DNA of 64,000 bases, taken from contig CAYXAA010000007.1 in the NCBI GenBank assembly GCA_964462985.1, positions 1-64,000 of the forward strand, read 5' to 3'. Origin of the DNA: CAYXAA01 sp964462985. GTDB taxonomy: Bacteria; Pseudomonadota; Alphaproteobacteria; Rhizobiales; Stappiaceae. This document shows positions 25,090-34,016 of the stretch, piece by piece. Below the pieces are notes generated by a model, which worked only from the letters and a program-made list of their open reading frames with translations, had not been told where the DNA came from and searched no databases. Both the position numbers and the translations under genes were made by a program. Numbering within the stretch: position 1 is the stretch's first letter; each line of letters starts with the position of its first letter.

Positions 25090-26976
25090 ATGCTGCAGAT
25101 CACCAACCTCACCTACCGGATCGCCGGCCGCACGCTGATCGACAACGCGAGCGTGACCATGCCGGCCGGAGCCAAGACCGGCCTGGTCGGCAAGAATGGC
25201 GCCGGCAAGTCGACCCTGTTCCGATTGATCACCGGCGAAGCGCAGCCGGAGTCCGGTGACATTGCCCTGCCCAGGGCCGTCCGCATCGGTCAGGTCGCAC
25301 AGGAGGCACCAGGCACCGAGCAGAGCCTGATGGATGTGGTGCTGGCGGCCGATACCGAACGTGCCGCCCTGCTCGCAGAAGCCGAGACGGCGACCGACCC
25401 GCATCGGATCGCGGAGATTCACACGCGCCTTGCCGACATCGAAAGTCACACTGCCGAGGCCCGTGCAGCCACCATTCTTGCCGGCCTCGGCTTCGACTCC
25501 GAAGCCCAGACACGACCATGCTCTTCCTTCTCCGGCGGCTGGCGCATGCGCGTGGCGCTCGCGGCCGTGCTGTTCTCCGAGCCGGATCTGCTGCTTCTGG
25601 ACGAGCCGACCAATTATCTTGATCTCGAAGGCACGCTGTGGCTGGAGAGCTACGTGGCGCGCTATCCGCATCAGGTGCTCCTCATCAGCCATGACCGCGA
25701 CCTGCTCAACAAGGCAGTCGACTCGATCGTTCACCTTGACCAGGGCAAGCTGACCTTCTACCGCGGCGGCTACGACAGCTTCGATCGCCAGCGCCGCGAG
25801 ACACTGATGCTGCAGCAGAAGATGAAGGAGAAGCAGGAGGCGCAGCGCAAGCACCTGCAGGCCTTTGTCGACCGATTCCGCGCCAAGGCCACCAAGGCGC
25901 GCCAAGCGCAGTCGCGCATCAAGATGCTGGAAAAGATGGAGCCGATCAGCGGGCTGATCGAGGAGAGTGCTCGGCCGATCACCTTCCCCAATCCAGCCGG
26001 CCGGCTGGCGCCGCCGATCCTGAGACTGGAGAACGTTTCCGTCGGCTACGGCGGCCGGCCCGTGCTGTCCCGCCTGTCGCTCAACATCGACACCGACGAC
26101 CGCATTGCCCTTCTCGGCGCCAACGGCAACGGCAAATCGACCTTCGCCAAGCTGATCGCCGACCGCCTCGCCCCGCTGTCGGGAACCGTCACCAGGGCGC
26201 CGAAGCTGAAGGTCGCCTTTTTCGCCCAGCACCAACTCGACGAATTGCGTCCCTCCGAAAGCCCGGTTGACCACGTCCGCCGGCTTATGCCCGACGCACC
26301 GGAGGCAAGGGTCCGAGCCCGTGTGGCGCAGTTCGGCCTGCCGACAGACCGCATGGACACGGCCGCGAAGGACCTCTCCGGCGGCGAAAAGGCGCGCCTT
26401 CTGCTTGGCCTCGCCACCTTCGATGGCCCAAACCTCATCATTCTCGACGAGCCGACCAACCACCTCGACATTGAAAGCCGCGAGGCGCTGGTCCTCGCCC
26501 TCAACGAATTCCAGGGCGCCGTGATCCTGATCTCGCATGATCGGCACCTTGTCGAGGCATCGGCGGACCGGTTGTGGCTGGTGGCGAACGGCAGTGTCGC
26601 GCCGTTCGAGGGCGATATGGAGGATTACCGCCGCCTCGTCCTGCAACGCGACCAGAACGGCCCGCGCGACCGCACGACGGAGGAGGAAGGCGGCCGACTG
26701 TCGCCCCAGCACCGCCGCCGGGAGGCGGCCGAGCGCCGCGCCCAGCTCGCTCCACTGCGCAAGAAGATCGCCGCGGCGGAAAAGGAAGTGGAGAGGCTGC
26801 AGAATGAGATCGCGCGACTAGACGATCAACTCGCCGACACCGGCCTCTACACGCGCGACCCCACCAAGGCTACCGCTCTCGCCAGAAGTCGGGCCGAGGC
26901 GCAAAAAGCGCTGGCCGCGGCCGAGGAACGCTGGCTCGAGCTTTCCGCGCAATACGAAGACGCCAGCGCCGCCTGA
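25090..26976 (+). CDS. ABC-F family ATPase
   Basis: Soluble twin-ATPase protein of 628 residues with no membrane domain; ABC-F proteins act on ribosomes. Domain 1 has Walker A GKNGAGKST, signature FSGGWRMR and Walker B LLLLDEPTNYLDLE. Domain 2 has GANGNGKST, LSGGEKARLL and LIILDEPTNHLDIE. Between them lies the charged P-site tRNA-interaction linker (residues about 235-290, rich in Lys, Gln and Arg), and a coiled-coil C-terminus (EEEGGRLSPQ onward) resembles the Uup/YheS group. It stands alone. Confidence 0.94.
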   Translation: MLQITNLTYRIAGRTLIDNASVTMPAGAKTGLVGKNGAGKSTLFRLITGEAQPESGDIALPRAVRIGQVAQEAPGTEQSLMDVVLAADTERAALLAEAETATDPHRIAEIHTRLADIESHTAEARAATILAGLGFDSEAQTRPCSSFSGGWRMRVALAAVLFSEPDLLLLDEPTNYLDLEGTLWLESYVARYPHQVLLISHDRDLLNKAVDSIVHLDQGKLTFYRGGYDSFDRQRRETLMLQQKMKEKQEAQRKHLQAFVDRFRAKATKARQAQSRIKMLEKMEPISGLIEESARPITFPNPAGRLAPPILRLENVSVGYGGRPVLSRLSLNIDTDDRIALLGANGNGKSTFAKLIADRLAPLSGTVTRAPKLKVAFFAQHQLDELRPSESPVDHVRRLMPDAPEARVRARVAQFGLPTDRMDTAAKDLSGGEKARLLLGLATFDGPNLIILDEPTNHLDIESREALVLALNEFQGAVILISHDRHLVEASADRLWLVANGSVAPFEGDMEDYRRLVLQRDQNGPRDRTTEEEGGRLSPQHRRREAAERRAQLAPLRKKIAAAEKEVERLQNEIARLDDQLADTGLYTRDPTKATALARSRAEAQKALAAAEERWLELSAQYEDASAA

Positions 26977-27178
26977 TTGTGGTGCGTGGGGCGGCGGCAA
27001 ATGCAAGGACGCCCTACTCGGGAGAACAACGGATCGCCGCGTTGCCGCATCTGTGGCAAGCTGACGGCGCCGATGTCGATTTCCCGGTTTCGACCCAAGC
27101 GCGGACATATTTCAGGCGCAAAGATGAAAAGGTCGGGGAATCGATTCGCCTTGCGGCGGTTCGAAGGGGAGACAGGGC

Positions 27179-28279
27179 ATGCGGCTCTCGAAGACCTTGT
27201 TCATCGCTTTCGGCGCGGCTGCTCTCACGTTTTCGCCGCAGCCACCCAATTTGCCGCCACCGCTGGGGTTCACGGCGCGTGCGCTGGCCAAGGACAATAC
27301 GGCCAAAGGCAATCCGGGGGTGTTGGCCAATGCGCACACCCGCGGCGACGCCGACACCCGGCCCGCGCGGAGGCGGGCCTCCGGCCGCGCCTCTGCGGGC
27401 GACAAGATTGCCAACACCGTGGAATCGTTCGGTAATGGCATGGTCGGCATCCTTGGCAACATCGGGGATGCCTTCGGCGGCAAGAACCGGAGCACAAGGC
27501 GTTCGAGGGCCCGTACCACCGGCAGCCCGCGATCGTCGCATTTTTCTCTTGCCAGCATCGAGGCGGTTCCCCTCGCCCATCCCAACGCCAGAGAGAAAGC
27601 CCTCAATGCCAAACTTGCCGCGCTGAGCAGCCTCGATCGCGATTACCGCGCCTATATGCAGTCTACCGATCCGCGCATGGCCGCGATTCGCAGCTACATC
27701 GATGCCTCGATCGCGCATGAAAACGCGGCTGCCGCCCATGTCGCCGCGATGTCGGCGCGCACGGCAGCCGAACACGCGTTTGCTGCGGTGCTTGTCGGCG
27801 TGCGGCCACATGACGACTATGTCTACGACAAGCGCCCGTTGTCCGAGCTTGCCGACAGGCTGACCAGTTTGCACAATCTCGACCGCACCGGCATCAGCGA
27901 CGCCGAAGACGTTGCGATCGACCTCGAAATTGAAGCGCTGACGGCTGCCTTGAATTCGACGGAAGCAAGGACGCTCGCCGATGCGCAAGCGGCGGCAGAG
28001 GCAGCCGCGGCAACGGAAGCAGCGCTCGAATCCGCAACGTCCGACGAAACGCTTGCCAATGCGCTGCGTGCGGTGGCCGACGAAGACAGCATCGCGGAAT
28101 ACGGCGAAGACGATTATATCGACGCCGAGATGCTTGACTGGGCCAAGGATCTGCTCGGCGTCGGCCGCGCCTACGGCAAGATCGACCAGATTCGCGAGGC
28201 GCGGGCCGCCGGAATCCCGGCGTTGGACGACGACGTTGGCATGTCCGTGAAGCTGCAGGACCGGGTGGAAAAGCAGTAA
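27179..28279 (+). CDS. Secreted alanine-rich helical protein of unknown function
   Basis: Not recognised as a named family. The 366-residue product begins with a signal-like segment (MRLSKTLFIAFGAAALTF, possible cleavage after ARALA near residue 37). A basic Gly/Ser/Arg-rich stretch follows (about 45-115, including GNGMVGILGNIGDAFGGK). The C-terminal two thirds are helical and Ala/Asp/Glu-rich with EAAAATEAALE-type heptads. It ends with an acidic patch and a conserved-looking YIDAEMLDWAKDLLGVGRAYG. It probably sits in the periplasm. It stands alone, converging on the methyltransferase. Confidence 0.75.
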   Translation: MRLSKTLFIAFGAAALTFSPQPPNLPPPLGFTARALAKDNTAKGNPGVLANAHTRGDADTRPARRRASGRASAGDKIANTVESFGNGMVGILGNIGDAFGGKNRSTRRSRARTTGSPRSSHFSLASIEAVPLAHPNAREKALNAKLAALSSLDRDYRAYMQSTDPRMAAIRSYIDASIAHENAAAAHVAAMSARTAAEHAFAAVLVGVRPHDDYVYDKRPLSELADRLTSLHNLDRTGISDAEDVAIDLEIEALTAALNSTEARTLADAQAAAEAAAATEAALESATSDETLANALRAVADEDSIAEYGEDDYIDAEMLDWAKDLLGVGRAYGKIDQIREARAAGIPALDDDVGMSVKLQDRVEKQ

Positions 28280-28332
28280 CGGCGGCGAGCCGCTGCGTAG
28301 TACCCAGCTTCGGATTTTCGCCGGCCCCACCC

Positions 28333-29025
28333 TCAGGTGCAGCGGCAATACTCGGCGATGAGGTGGGGGATGACGCGGTCCCCACGGCGGAGCTCGTAAG
28401 GCGTGCTGGAGATATGCGCCAGGTCCAGCGCTTCGAAACGGGCGAGTTCCTCGAGGGACAGCGGCCAGGGCGGCCCGTCGACCACCTTCTCATCCTTCCG
28501 CAGCCGCGTGATCACAACCAACGTGCCTCCCGGTGCGACCAGCGACGCGATGGCCGCGAAAGCGGTCGAGCGCAGCGGCTCGGAAAGCGACTGTAGCGTG
28601 TAGCACTCGTGCACCAGGTCGAACCGCGCTGCCCAGTCCGCCGGCAAAGCGAACAGGTCTGCAACGCGATAGTCGACATCACTTGCTGGAAAGCGCTGCT
28701 TCGCCCAGTCGACGGCTGCCTGCGCCAAATCGAAGGCGATCGTCTGGTAACCGGCGGCCGCCAGCGCTTCAGCATTGTCGCCGAGACCGCACGCGACGTC
28801 GATCGCCAGACGCCCGCCGCCCGGGTTGCGGGTCAGCCAGTCGAGCAGCGCAGCCTTCGGCTCGAGATCCGCCCAGGGAACCGCTGCGGCATCGCCGGAG
28901 GCCGTCTCATAGACAGCTTCGAACCAGCGGCGGCGGTCGGTTGAACCCCCGCCTTTCGCGCCGGTCAGGCGATCGAGCCGCCGCTTCGCCGCCTCACGCC
29001 GGGTCAGGAATTCGTCCTCCGCCAT
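28333..29025 (-). CDS. Class I SAM-dependent methyltransferase
   Basis: A 230-residue Rossmann-fold methyltransferase. SAM motif I is LAIDVACGLGDNAEALAAAG (about residues 73-92), followed by the acidic end of strand 2 (TIAFDLAQAAVDWA) and VDYRVADLFALPADW. Members of this TPMT-like group methylate small molecules or halides/thiols. Its ATG shares one base with the holC stop (TGATG), so the two are translationally coupled, though no shared function is obvious. Confidence 0.88.
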   Translation of the reverse strand: MAEDEFLTRREAAKRRLDRLTGAKGGGSTDRRRWFEAVYETASGDAAAVPWADLEPKAALLDWLTRNPGGGRLAIDVACGLGDNAEALAAAGYQTIAFDLAQAAVDWAKQRFPASDVDYRVADLFALPADWAARFDLVHECYTLQSLSEPLRSTAFAAIASLVAPGGTLVVITRLRKDEKVVDGPPWPLSLEELARFEALDLAHISSTPYELRRGDRVIPHLIAEYCRCT

Positions 29026-29474
29026 CAGGCCTTGCGCTCCCAGCCGCCGCGATCGCTCTGTTGCCAGTAGGTTGGCTCGTAACCGGCCGCCTTGGCTTCC
29101 TTCCAGCGCTCGCGGGCGTCGGCAACCGCAGCAGGGTCATGCCCGTCGAACAGATAGACCACACGATCATAGGGTGACAGCTCGGACTGCACGGCCGGAT
29201 CAACAATGAACCTGACGGTAGCAGCGTTCGGATTGTCAGCATGGACGGTAAGATAGATCGGCTGCTCGGCGGCACGGCCGTCGCTTGCCGTGCCATGCGG
29301 CAGGAACGAGTCATCGCGATAGGTCCACAACAGCGCATCGAGCGCGGCGCAGTGCTCGTCCGAGCCCGCCTGCACCACGACTCGCCAACCCCGCTCGAGG
29401 CACTTTTCCAACAAACCAGGCAGCACCGCCTCAAGCGGCCGGTGCATCAAATGGTAGAAGAGAACCTCCGTCAT
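29025..29474 (-). CDS. holC: DNA polymerase III chi subunit
   Basis: Clamp-loader accessory protein that links the replisome to SSB on the lagging strand. The 149-residue product fits the family: EVLFYHLMHRPLEAVLPGLL start, RGWRVVVQAGSDEHCAALD, LWTYRDDSFLPHG, then a second half ending DRVVYLFDGHDPAAVADARERW. In many alphaproteobacteria holC follows pepA; here pepA lies 0.5 kb away on the same strand with a small rightward gene and a terminator between. Confidence 0.93.
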   Translation of the reverse strand: MTEVLFYHLMHRPLEAVLPGLLEKCLERGWRVVVQAGSDEHCAALDALLWTYRDDSFLPHGTASDGRAAEQPIYLTVHADNPNAATVRFIVDPAVQSELSPYDRVVYLFDGHDPAAVADARERWKEAKAAGYEPTYWQQSDRGGWERKA

Positions 29475-29764
29475 CGCCTCACTCTCCCCCGGCCGTCAAC
29501 CGGTGGCAAGGCGCGGCTCCTGCGCTGCACCGACGGCGTTCCGGGCGCCGGTACTGCGGCAATGCCGCAACAGCGGCCGGAATTCGGCGCCGCTGTCCGT
29601 GCAACCTCCCTTTACTTTGGAACTCTGACTCAGCACTAACCATTTCCAAACCGAATGGGGTCAATTTGATCGTAAGCGGTGGGTTCGTGTCACAAATCAC
29701 GGCACCGCCGCAGTGAGCTGAGTACTCCGCTCCACGACCGAATTAAGCGGGAGAGATGACGTTC

Positions 29765-29884
29765 ATGGTTGTTCGCATTGCAGTTTTCTTCGGGTTGGTT
29801 GCTGGGCTTGCCGCGGCGACGGCGGCAATGGGAATTACGGTGACAGAAACCGGTAGCACCTGTCAGGTCTACAAGGCCTGCTGA
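29765..29884 (+). CDS. Small exported or membrane peptide, 39 residues, two cysteines
   Basis: Short gene lying between pepA and holC. GGGAGAG (29749-29755) precedes ATG 29765 by nine bases; an in-frame ATG at 29756 sits too close to it but would add MTF. The product begins MVVRIAVFFGLVAGLAAATA, a compact signal or anchor sequence, and ends with a polar tail GSTCQVYKAC carrying two cysteines seven residues apart. A strong hairpin with T5 follows the TGA by 53 bases. Signals at both ends make an expressed gene likely. I do not recognise the family. Confidence 0.65.
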   Translation: MVVRIAVFFGLVAGLAAATAAMGITVTETGSTCQVYKAC

Positions 29885-29933
29885 CGTCACGGATCGGCCC
29901 ACGGCCGGGCGCAGACTCAGGTCACAGGCGTTG

Positions 29934-29960
29934 AAAACCCGCCGGTCCGGCGGGTTTTTC
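29934..29960. terminator. Bidirectional intrinsic terminator between the small peptide gene and pepA
   Basis: Eight-base arms CCCGCCGG / CCGGCGGG (29938-29954) around one central base. The stem is preceded by AAAA and followed by TTTTTC on the plus strand, and gives TTTT on the minus strand. It can stop transcription from the small gene and from pepA, whose stop lies at 29986. This is the clearest rho-independent terminator in the window. Confidence 0.88.
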
Positions 29961-29985
29961 GCGTCCGGGGATAAAGCTCGTCGTC

Positions 29986-31479
29986 TCAGCCCTCGTAGTG
30001 GTCGCGCACGAGCCGATCGAGCAGGCGCACGCCGAAGCCTGAAGCCCAGCCTTGGTTGAGCTCGTTCTTCGGGCTGCCCATTGCCGTGCCGGCGATGTCG
30101 AGATGGGCCCATGGCACGTCGTTGACGAAGCGCTGAAGGAACTGGGCCGCCGTGATCGAGCCAGCATTGCGGCCGCCGGTGTTCTTGACGTCGGCGTTCG
30201 GCGTGTCGATCAGCTTGTCGTAATCCTTCGACAACGGCAGGCGCCACACCTTCTCGTCGGTAGCCATGCCGGCGGCAGTGAGCCGCTCCGCCAGCTGATC
30301 GTTGTTGGAGAACAGGCCGGCGTGCTGATGGCCGAGGGCCACGATGACCGCCCCAGTCAGCGTCGCCAGGTTGACCATGAAGGCCGGCTTGAAGCGATCC
30401 TGGGTGTACCAGAGCGCATCCGCGAGGACGAGGCGCCCCTCTGCATCGGTGTTGATCACCTCGATTGTCGTACCCGACATCGCCGTAACAATGTCGCCGG
30501 GCCGCTGGGCATTGCCGTCGGGCATGTTCTCGACGAGGCCGATGACGCCGACGGCGTTGACCTTGGCCTTGCGCGCGGCCAGCGCATGGATCAGGCCGGT
30601 GACGGCGGCAGCGCCGCCCATGTCGCCCTTCATGTCCTCCATGCTCGCCGCCGGCTTGATCGAGATGCCGCCGGTGTCGAACACCACGCCCTTGCCGACA
30701 AAGGCTACCGGCTGCGCCTTCGCGCCGGCGCCGTTCCAGCGCATGACCACCAGCTTGGGCGGGGTGGCAGAGCCGCGGGCGACGCCAAGAAGAGAGAACA
30801 TCTTCAGCTTGCGCATGTCCTTCTCTTCGAGGATCTCGACCTCGACGCCGAGCTTCGTCAGCTTTTGCGCCCGCCTTGCGAACTCTTCGGTACCGAGCAC
30901 GTTGGCCGGCTCGTTGACCAGGTCGCGGGCCAGAAGCGTTCCGTCCACCACGGCCTCGGCCGCGGACCAGGCCTTCCTGGCGTCCCGCAACGAGGCGACG
31001 CCGATTTCGACGGCGCGGACCTTCTTCGCCGGCTCGTCGTCCTTCTTGGTCTTGTACTTGTCGAACGTATAGGCCCTGAGCTTCAGGCCGGAGGCGAATT
31101 CGGCGGCCGCGGACCCCGGAATCTCGGTCCCTGCCGCTTCGAGAATCACCGTTGCCGTTTCCGCCTTGGCTGACTGAAGCGCACCCATCACCGTACCGCC
31201 GAGCTTCAGCCAATCGGTTTCGGCAAACTTGTCGGCCGTGCCGGCCCCGATGACAATCAGGCGGTCGCAATCGATCCCGGCCGGCGCGATGAGGTCGAGC
31301 ACCGAGTTGGCCTTGCCGGTGAAGTTTCCTGCCGCAGCAGCCTTCTTCAGCAGATCGCCCCCTCCGAGGAGGCTGGCCGTCGTGTTACCGGTCGCCAGGC
31401 CCTCATCGGCGAACACCACGGCGGTGCCCTTTTTCGGCGAACTCGGCTTTGTGAAAGCAATCTGTGGAAGAGAGGTCAT
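29986..31479 (-). CDS. pepA: Leucyl aminopeptidase (M17)
   Basis: Cytoplasmic hexameric dimetal aminopeptidase of 497 residues. The C-terminal catalytic domain carries the M17 signature NTDAEGRL and metal or active-site stretches VGKGVVFDTGGISIKPA and MKGDMGGAAAV; the N-terminal domain is the usual macro-like regulatory fold. Start ATG 31479 (MTSLPQIAFTKPSS) was preferred to frame reaching 31593, which has no family sequence. It is separated from lptF by 261 bp of divergent promoter DNA. Confidence 0.96.
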   Translation of the reverse strand: MTSLPQIAFTKPSSPKKGTAVVFADEGLATGNTTASLLGGGDLLKKAAAAGNFTGKANSVLDLIAPAGIDCDRLIVIGAGTADKFAETDWLKLGGTVMGALQSAKAETATVILEAAGTEIPGSAAAEFASGLKLRAYTFDKYKTKKDDEPAKKVRAVEIGVASLRDARKAWSAAEAVVDGTLLARDLVNEPANVLGTEEFARRAQKLTKLGVEVEILEEKDMRKLKMFSLLGVARGSATPPKLVVMRWNGAGAKAQPVAFVGKGVVFDTGGISIKPAASMEDMKGDMGGAAAVTGLIHALAARKAKVNAVGVIGLVENMPDGNAQRPGDIVTAMSGTTIEVINTDAEGRLVLADALWYTQDRFKPAFMVNLATLTGAVIVALGHQHAGLFSNNDQLAERLTAAGMATDEKVWRLPLSKDYDKLIDTPNADVKNTGGRNAGSITAAQFLQRFVNDVPWAHLDIAGTAMGSPKNELNQGWASGFGVRLLDRLVRDHYEG

Positions 31480-31740
31480 AGGCGATCCATGATCTGCGGG
31501 TCGTCGTACAATCGACGATGGCGCCAGCGCTGTGGCGCCGTTCGGTCGGGAACTGCAAGGCCGCACAATGGCGCGGATGACTGCAACCGGCAAGGGCGAG
31601 CGCGCTAACGGATCATTAACCCTTTTTGTTTCGGAGGTTTTTACCTAAATTCGCGCTAACTCGTCGCAAGAGCATCCCATCGCCCGATCCCGCGTGGCCT
31701 CGCAGTCCGCGTCGAAGGCGCCACAAAGCCGAACCCGAGC

Positions 31741-32919
31741 ATGAAGACCTTCGAGCGATACGTGCTGCGCCGCCTCACAGGAGCGTTCCTGATGACGCTG
31801 GCCGCCCTGGCCGGCGTGGTGTGGGCGACCCAGGCGTTGCGTCAGCTCGATCTCGTCACCGCCAAGGGCCAGACGATCGTCCAGTTCATCGGCATCACGA
31901 TGCTCGCCATGCCGTTCCTGGTTCTTGTGGTGGCGCCGTTCGCCCTTCTGATTGCGCTCGTCATCGTGCTGAACAGCCTGTCGGCCGACAGCGAGCTCAT
32001 TGTCATCAATGCTTCCGGCGCGTCCCGCGGCATCATTTTGCGCCCCGTCCTGGTATTTTCCGCGCTGGTCTCGGTCGGCTGCGGTCTGCTTGCCCTGCAG
32101 TTCGCCCCGGCGGCGCTGGCGCAGCTGCGCGACGAAATCACCCGGGTCCGGGTCGATCTCGTCGCCAACATTGTCCGGCCGGGCCGATTCATCGAGGTCG
32201 AGGATGGATTGACCTTCCACATCCGCGACCGCTCCGGCGACGGCCAGCTCGATGGGCTCCTGCTCCATGACGAGCGTGATCCTGAGACGATCTTCACCTA
32301 CGAGGCCGCACGCGGCCACATCGTCGAGGCGGTGCAGCGCACCCTCCTCGTCATGCAGGACGGCACGATCCAGCGCCGCACGCGCGAGGACGGCGCGATC
32401 TCCATCGTGAGGTTTCAGTCCTACGCCTTCGACCTCTCGAACGTTGTCCCGGAATCGAGTGCGCCGGTTTACAAGGCGAGCGAGCGCTCGCTCGCCGACC
32501 TGCTCGATCCGGCCGACGACGACGCCTATGCTCAGGAGCATCGCGCGCGCCTCGTTGCGGAAGTCCATGACCGGCTCAGCCAGCCGATCTATCCGATCGC
32601 CTTCGGACTCATCGTGTTCGCCTTTCTCGGGGAGGCCCGGACCACGCGGCAGAACCGGGCGACCTCACTGCTCGGGGCCATGGCGGCCTGCATCTTGCTG
32701 CGCACCGCCGGGTTCGGCGCCCTCACCCTGGTAGCCGCCTATCCCGCCGCCCGTTTCGGCCTTTACGCCGTGCCGCTCGCCGGCGCCGCCCTGGCGATCT
32801 GGTCGATCCTGTCGACCTCCGAGCCGGCCTGGCTGCGCAGAGCCCGGGGCGGCATCGAACGGATTGCCGAAATGCTGGAGCGCATGATCGAGCGGCGAAG
32901 ACACGGCGAGGCTGCCTGA
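31741..32919 (+). CDS. lptF: LPS export permease LptF
   Basis: One of two inner-membrane permeases of the LptB2FG transporter that extracts lipopolysaccharide from the inner membrane. The 392 residues show three hydrophobic helices at the N-terminus (FERYVLRRLTGAFLMTL opening), a periplasmic beta-jellyroll-like middle (about 115-265: RPGRFIEVEDGLTFHIRDR), and three helices at the C-terminus after HDRLSQPIYPIAFGL, the coupling-helix-adjacent signature. The TGA overlaps the lptG ATG by one base. Confidence 0.95.
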   Translation: MKTFERYVLRRLTGAFLMTLAALAGVVWATQALRQLDLVTAKGQTIVQFIGITMLAMPFLVLVVAPFALLIALVIVLNSLSADSELIVINASGASRGIILRPVLVFSALVSVGCGLLALQFAPAALAQLRDEITRVRVDLVANIVRPGRFIEVEDGLTFHIRDRSGDGQLDGLLLHDERDPETIFTYEAARGHIVEAVQRTLLVMQDGTIQRRTREDGAISIVRFQSYAFDLSNVVPESSAPVYKASERSLADLLDPADDDAYAQEHRARLVAEVHDRLSQPIYPIAFGLIVFAFLGEARTTRQNRATSLLGAMAACILLRTAGFGALTLVAAYPAARFGLYAVPLAGAALAIWSILSTSEPAWLRRARGGIERIAEMLERMIERRRHGEAA

Positions 32920-34016
32920 TGCGGCTGCGCGGACACACGCTCGCAGTGTATTTCGCCCTACGCTTCGTCTCGGCGATTCTTGGCCTGTTTTTGCTCGCAG
33001 CATTCCTGATCTTTATTTTCGACCTGCTCGAGTTGGTGCGCCGCGGCAGCGATCGGGAAGGCTTTTCCGTGCTGCGCATCGCCCTCATCTCTCTGCTTCG
33101 CGTACCGCAGCTGATGGAAGAGGTCCTGCCCTTTGCGGTGCTGTTCGGCTCGATCGGCGCCTTCCTGTCGCTATCGCGGCGCAACGAACTCGTCGTCACC
33201 CGGGCGGCAGGCGTTTCGGCCTGGCAGTTCATCGCCCCGGCGCTCGCCGTCGGACTAAGCCTCGGCGTCGTTGCCGTCACGCTCTACAATCCGCTTGCGG
33301 TGTATCTCCGCGACCGTTCGGATCAAGTCGCAGCCGGTCTGTTCAGCCGAGAGCAGAATTTCCTGCTGCAGACCACCAACGAGGTTTGGCTCCGTCAGGA
33401 CGGGCTCGATGGCGAATCGGTGCTGCACGCCCGGCAGTTGCTGGATCAGGGCACCCGCCTTCTCGGCGTCACGGTGTTCACCTTCGACCGGGAGGGCCGG
33501 TTCACAGAGCGATTGGAGGCGGCCAGCGCCGAACTCAAGAACAAGGCCTGGGAACTCACCGACGTGACGACCTACGCGACGGATCGCGATCCCCAGCATT
33601 ACGGCCGTTTCACCATCAGCACGTATCTCACCCCGGCGGAAGTGGGTGAGACCATCGCGTCGCCGGAATCGATTGCGTTTTGGGATCTTCCGCGCGTGGT
33701 CGAGCTCTCCCAGCGCGCCGGACTTCCTGCCAACCGGTATTCCTTACAATATCAGATACTTCTGGCGCGACCGTTACTGCTTGTCGCCATGGTCCTGATC
33801 GCGGCCACGGTTTCGCTCAGGGTCTTCCGTCTTGGCGGCATCGGCCGCCTGATTCTGGGTGGCGTCTTGGCCGGGTTCGTGCTTTACGTCTTGTCAGAAC
33901 TGGCGAAGGACTTCGGCGGTGCGGGAATCGTGTCGCCGGTCATAGCGGCTTGGGCACCTGGCGTATTCGGGGTACTCATGGGGGTCACGATCCTATTGCA
34001 TCAGGAGGACGGCTGA
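32919..34016 (+). CDS. lptG: LPS export permease LptG
   Basis: Partner of LptF in the LPS extraction complex. It has 365 residues with the same plan: N-terminal helices (RLRGHTLAVYFALRFVSAIL, AFLIFIFDLLELVRRG), a periplasmic domain at about 130-260 (LLQTTNEVWLRQDGLDGESV), and C-terminal helices including LSELAKDFGGAGIVSPVIAAW, typical of LptG. One-base overlaps (TGATG) with lptF and lptD imply coupled translation of all three. Confidence 0.95.
   Translation: MRLRGHTLAVYFALRFVSAILGLFLLAAFLIFIFDLLELVRRGSDREGFSVLRIALISLLRVPQLMEEVLPFAVLFGSIGAFLSLSRRNELVVTRAAGVSAWQFIAPALAVGLSLGVVAVTLYNPLAVYLRDRSDQVAAGLFSREQNFLLQTTNEVWLRQDGLDGESVLHARQLLDQGTRLLGVTVFTFDREGRFTERLEAASAELKNKAWELTDVTTYATDRDPQHYGRFTISTYLTPAEVGETIASPESIAFWDLPRVVELSQRAGLPANRYSLQYQILLARPLLLVAMVLIAATVSLRVFRLGGIGRLILGGVLAGFVLYVLSELAKDFGGAGIVSPVIAAWAPGVFGVLMGVTILLHQEDG

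Noticed and set aside
26977..27178. Short frame with CRICGK after the ABC-F gene, suggesting a zinc ribbon
   Set aside because: Only one Cys pair, no ribosome-binding site, and the frame continues as a shadow through the next gene.
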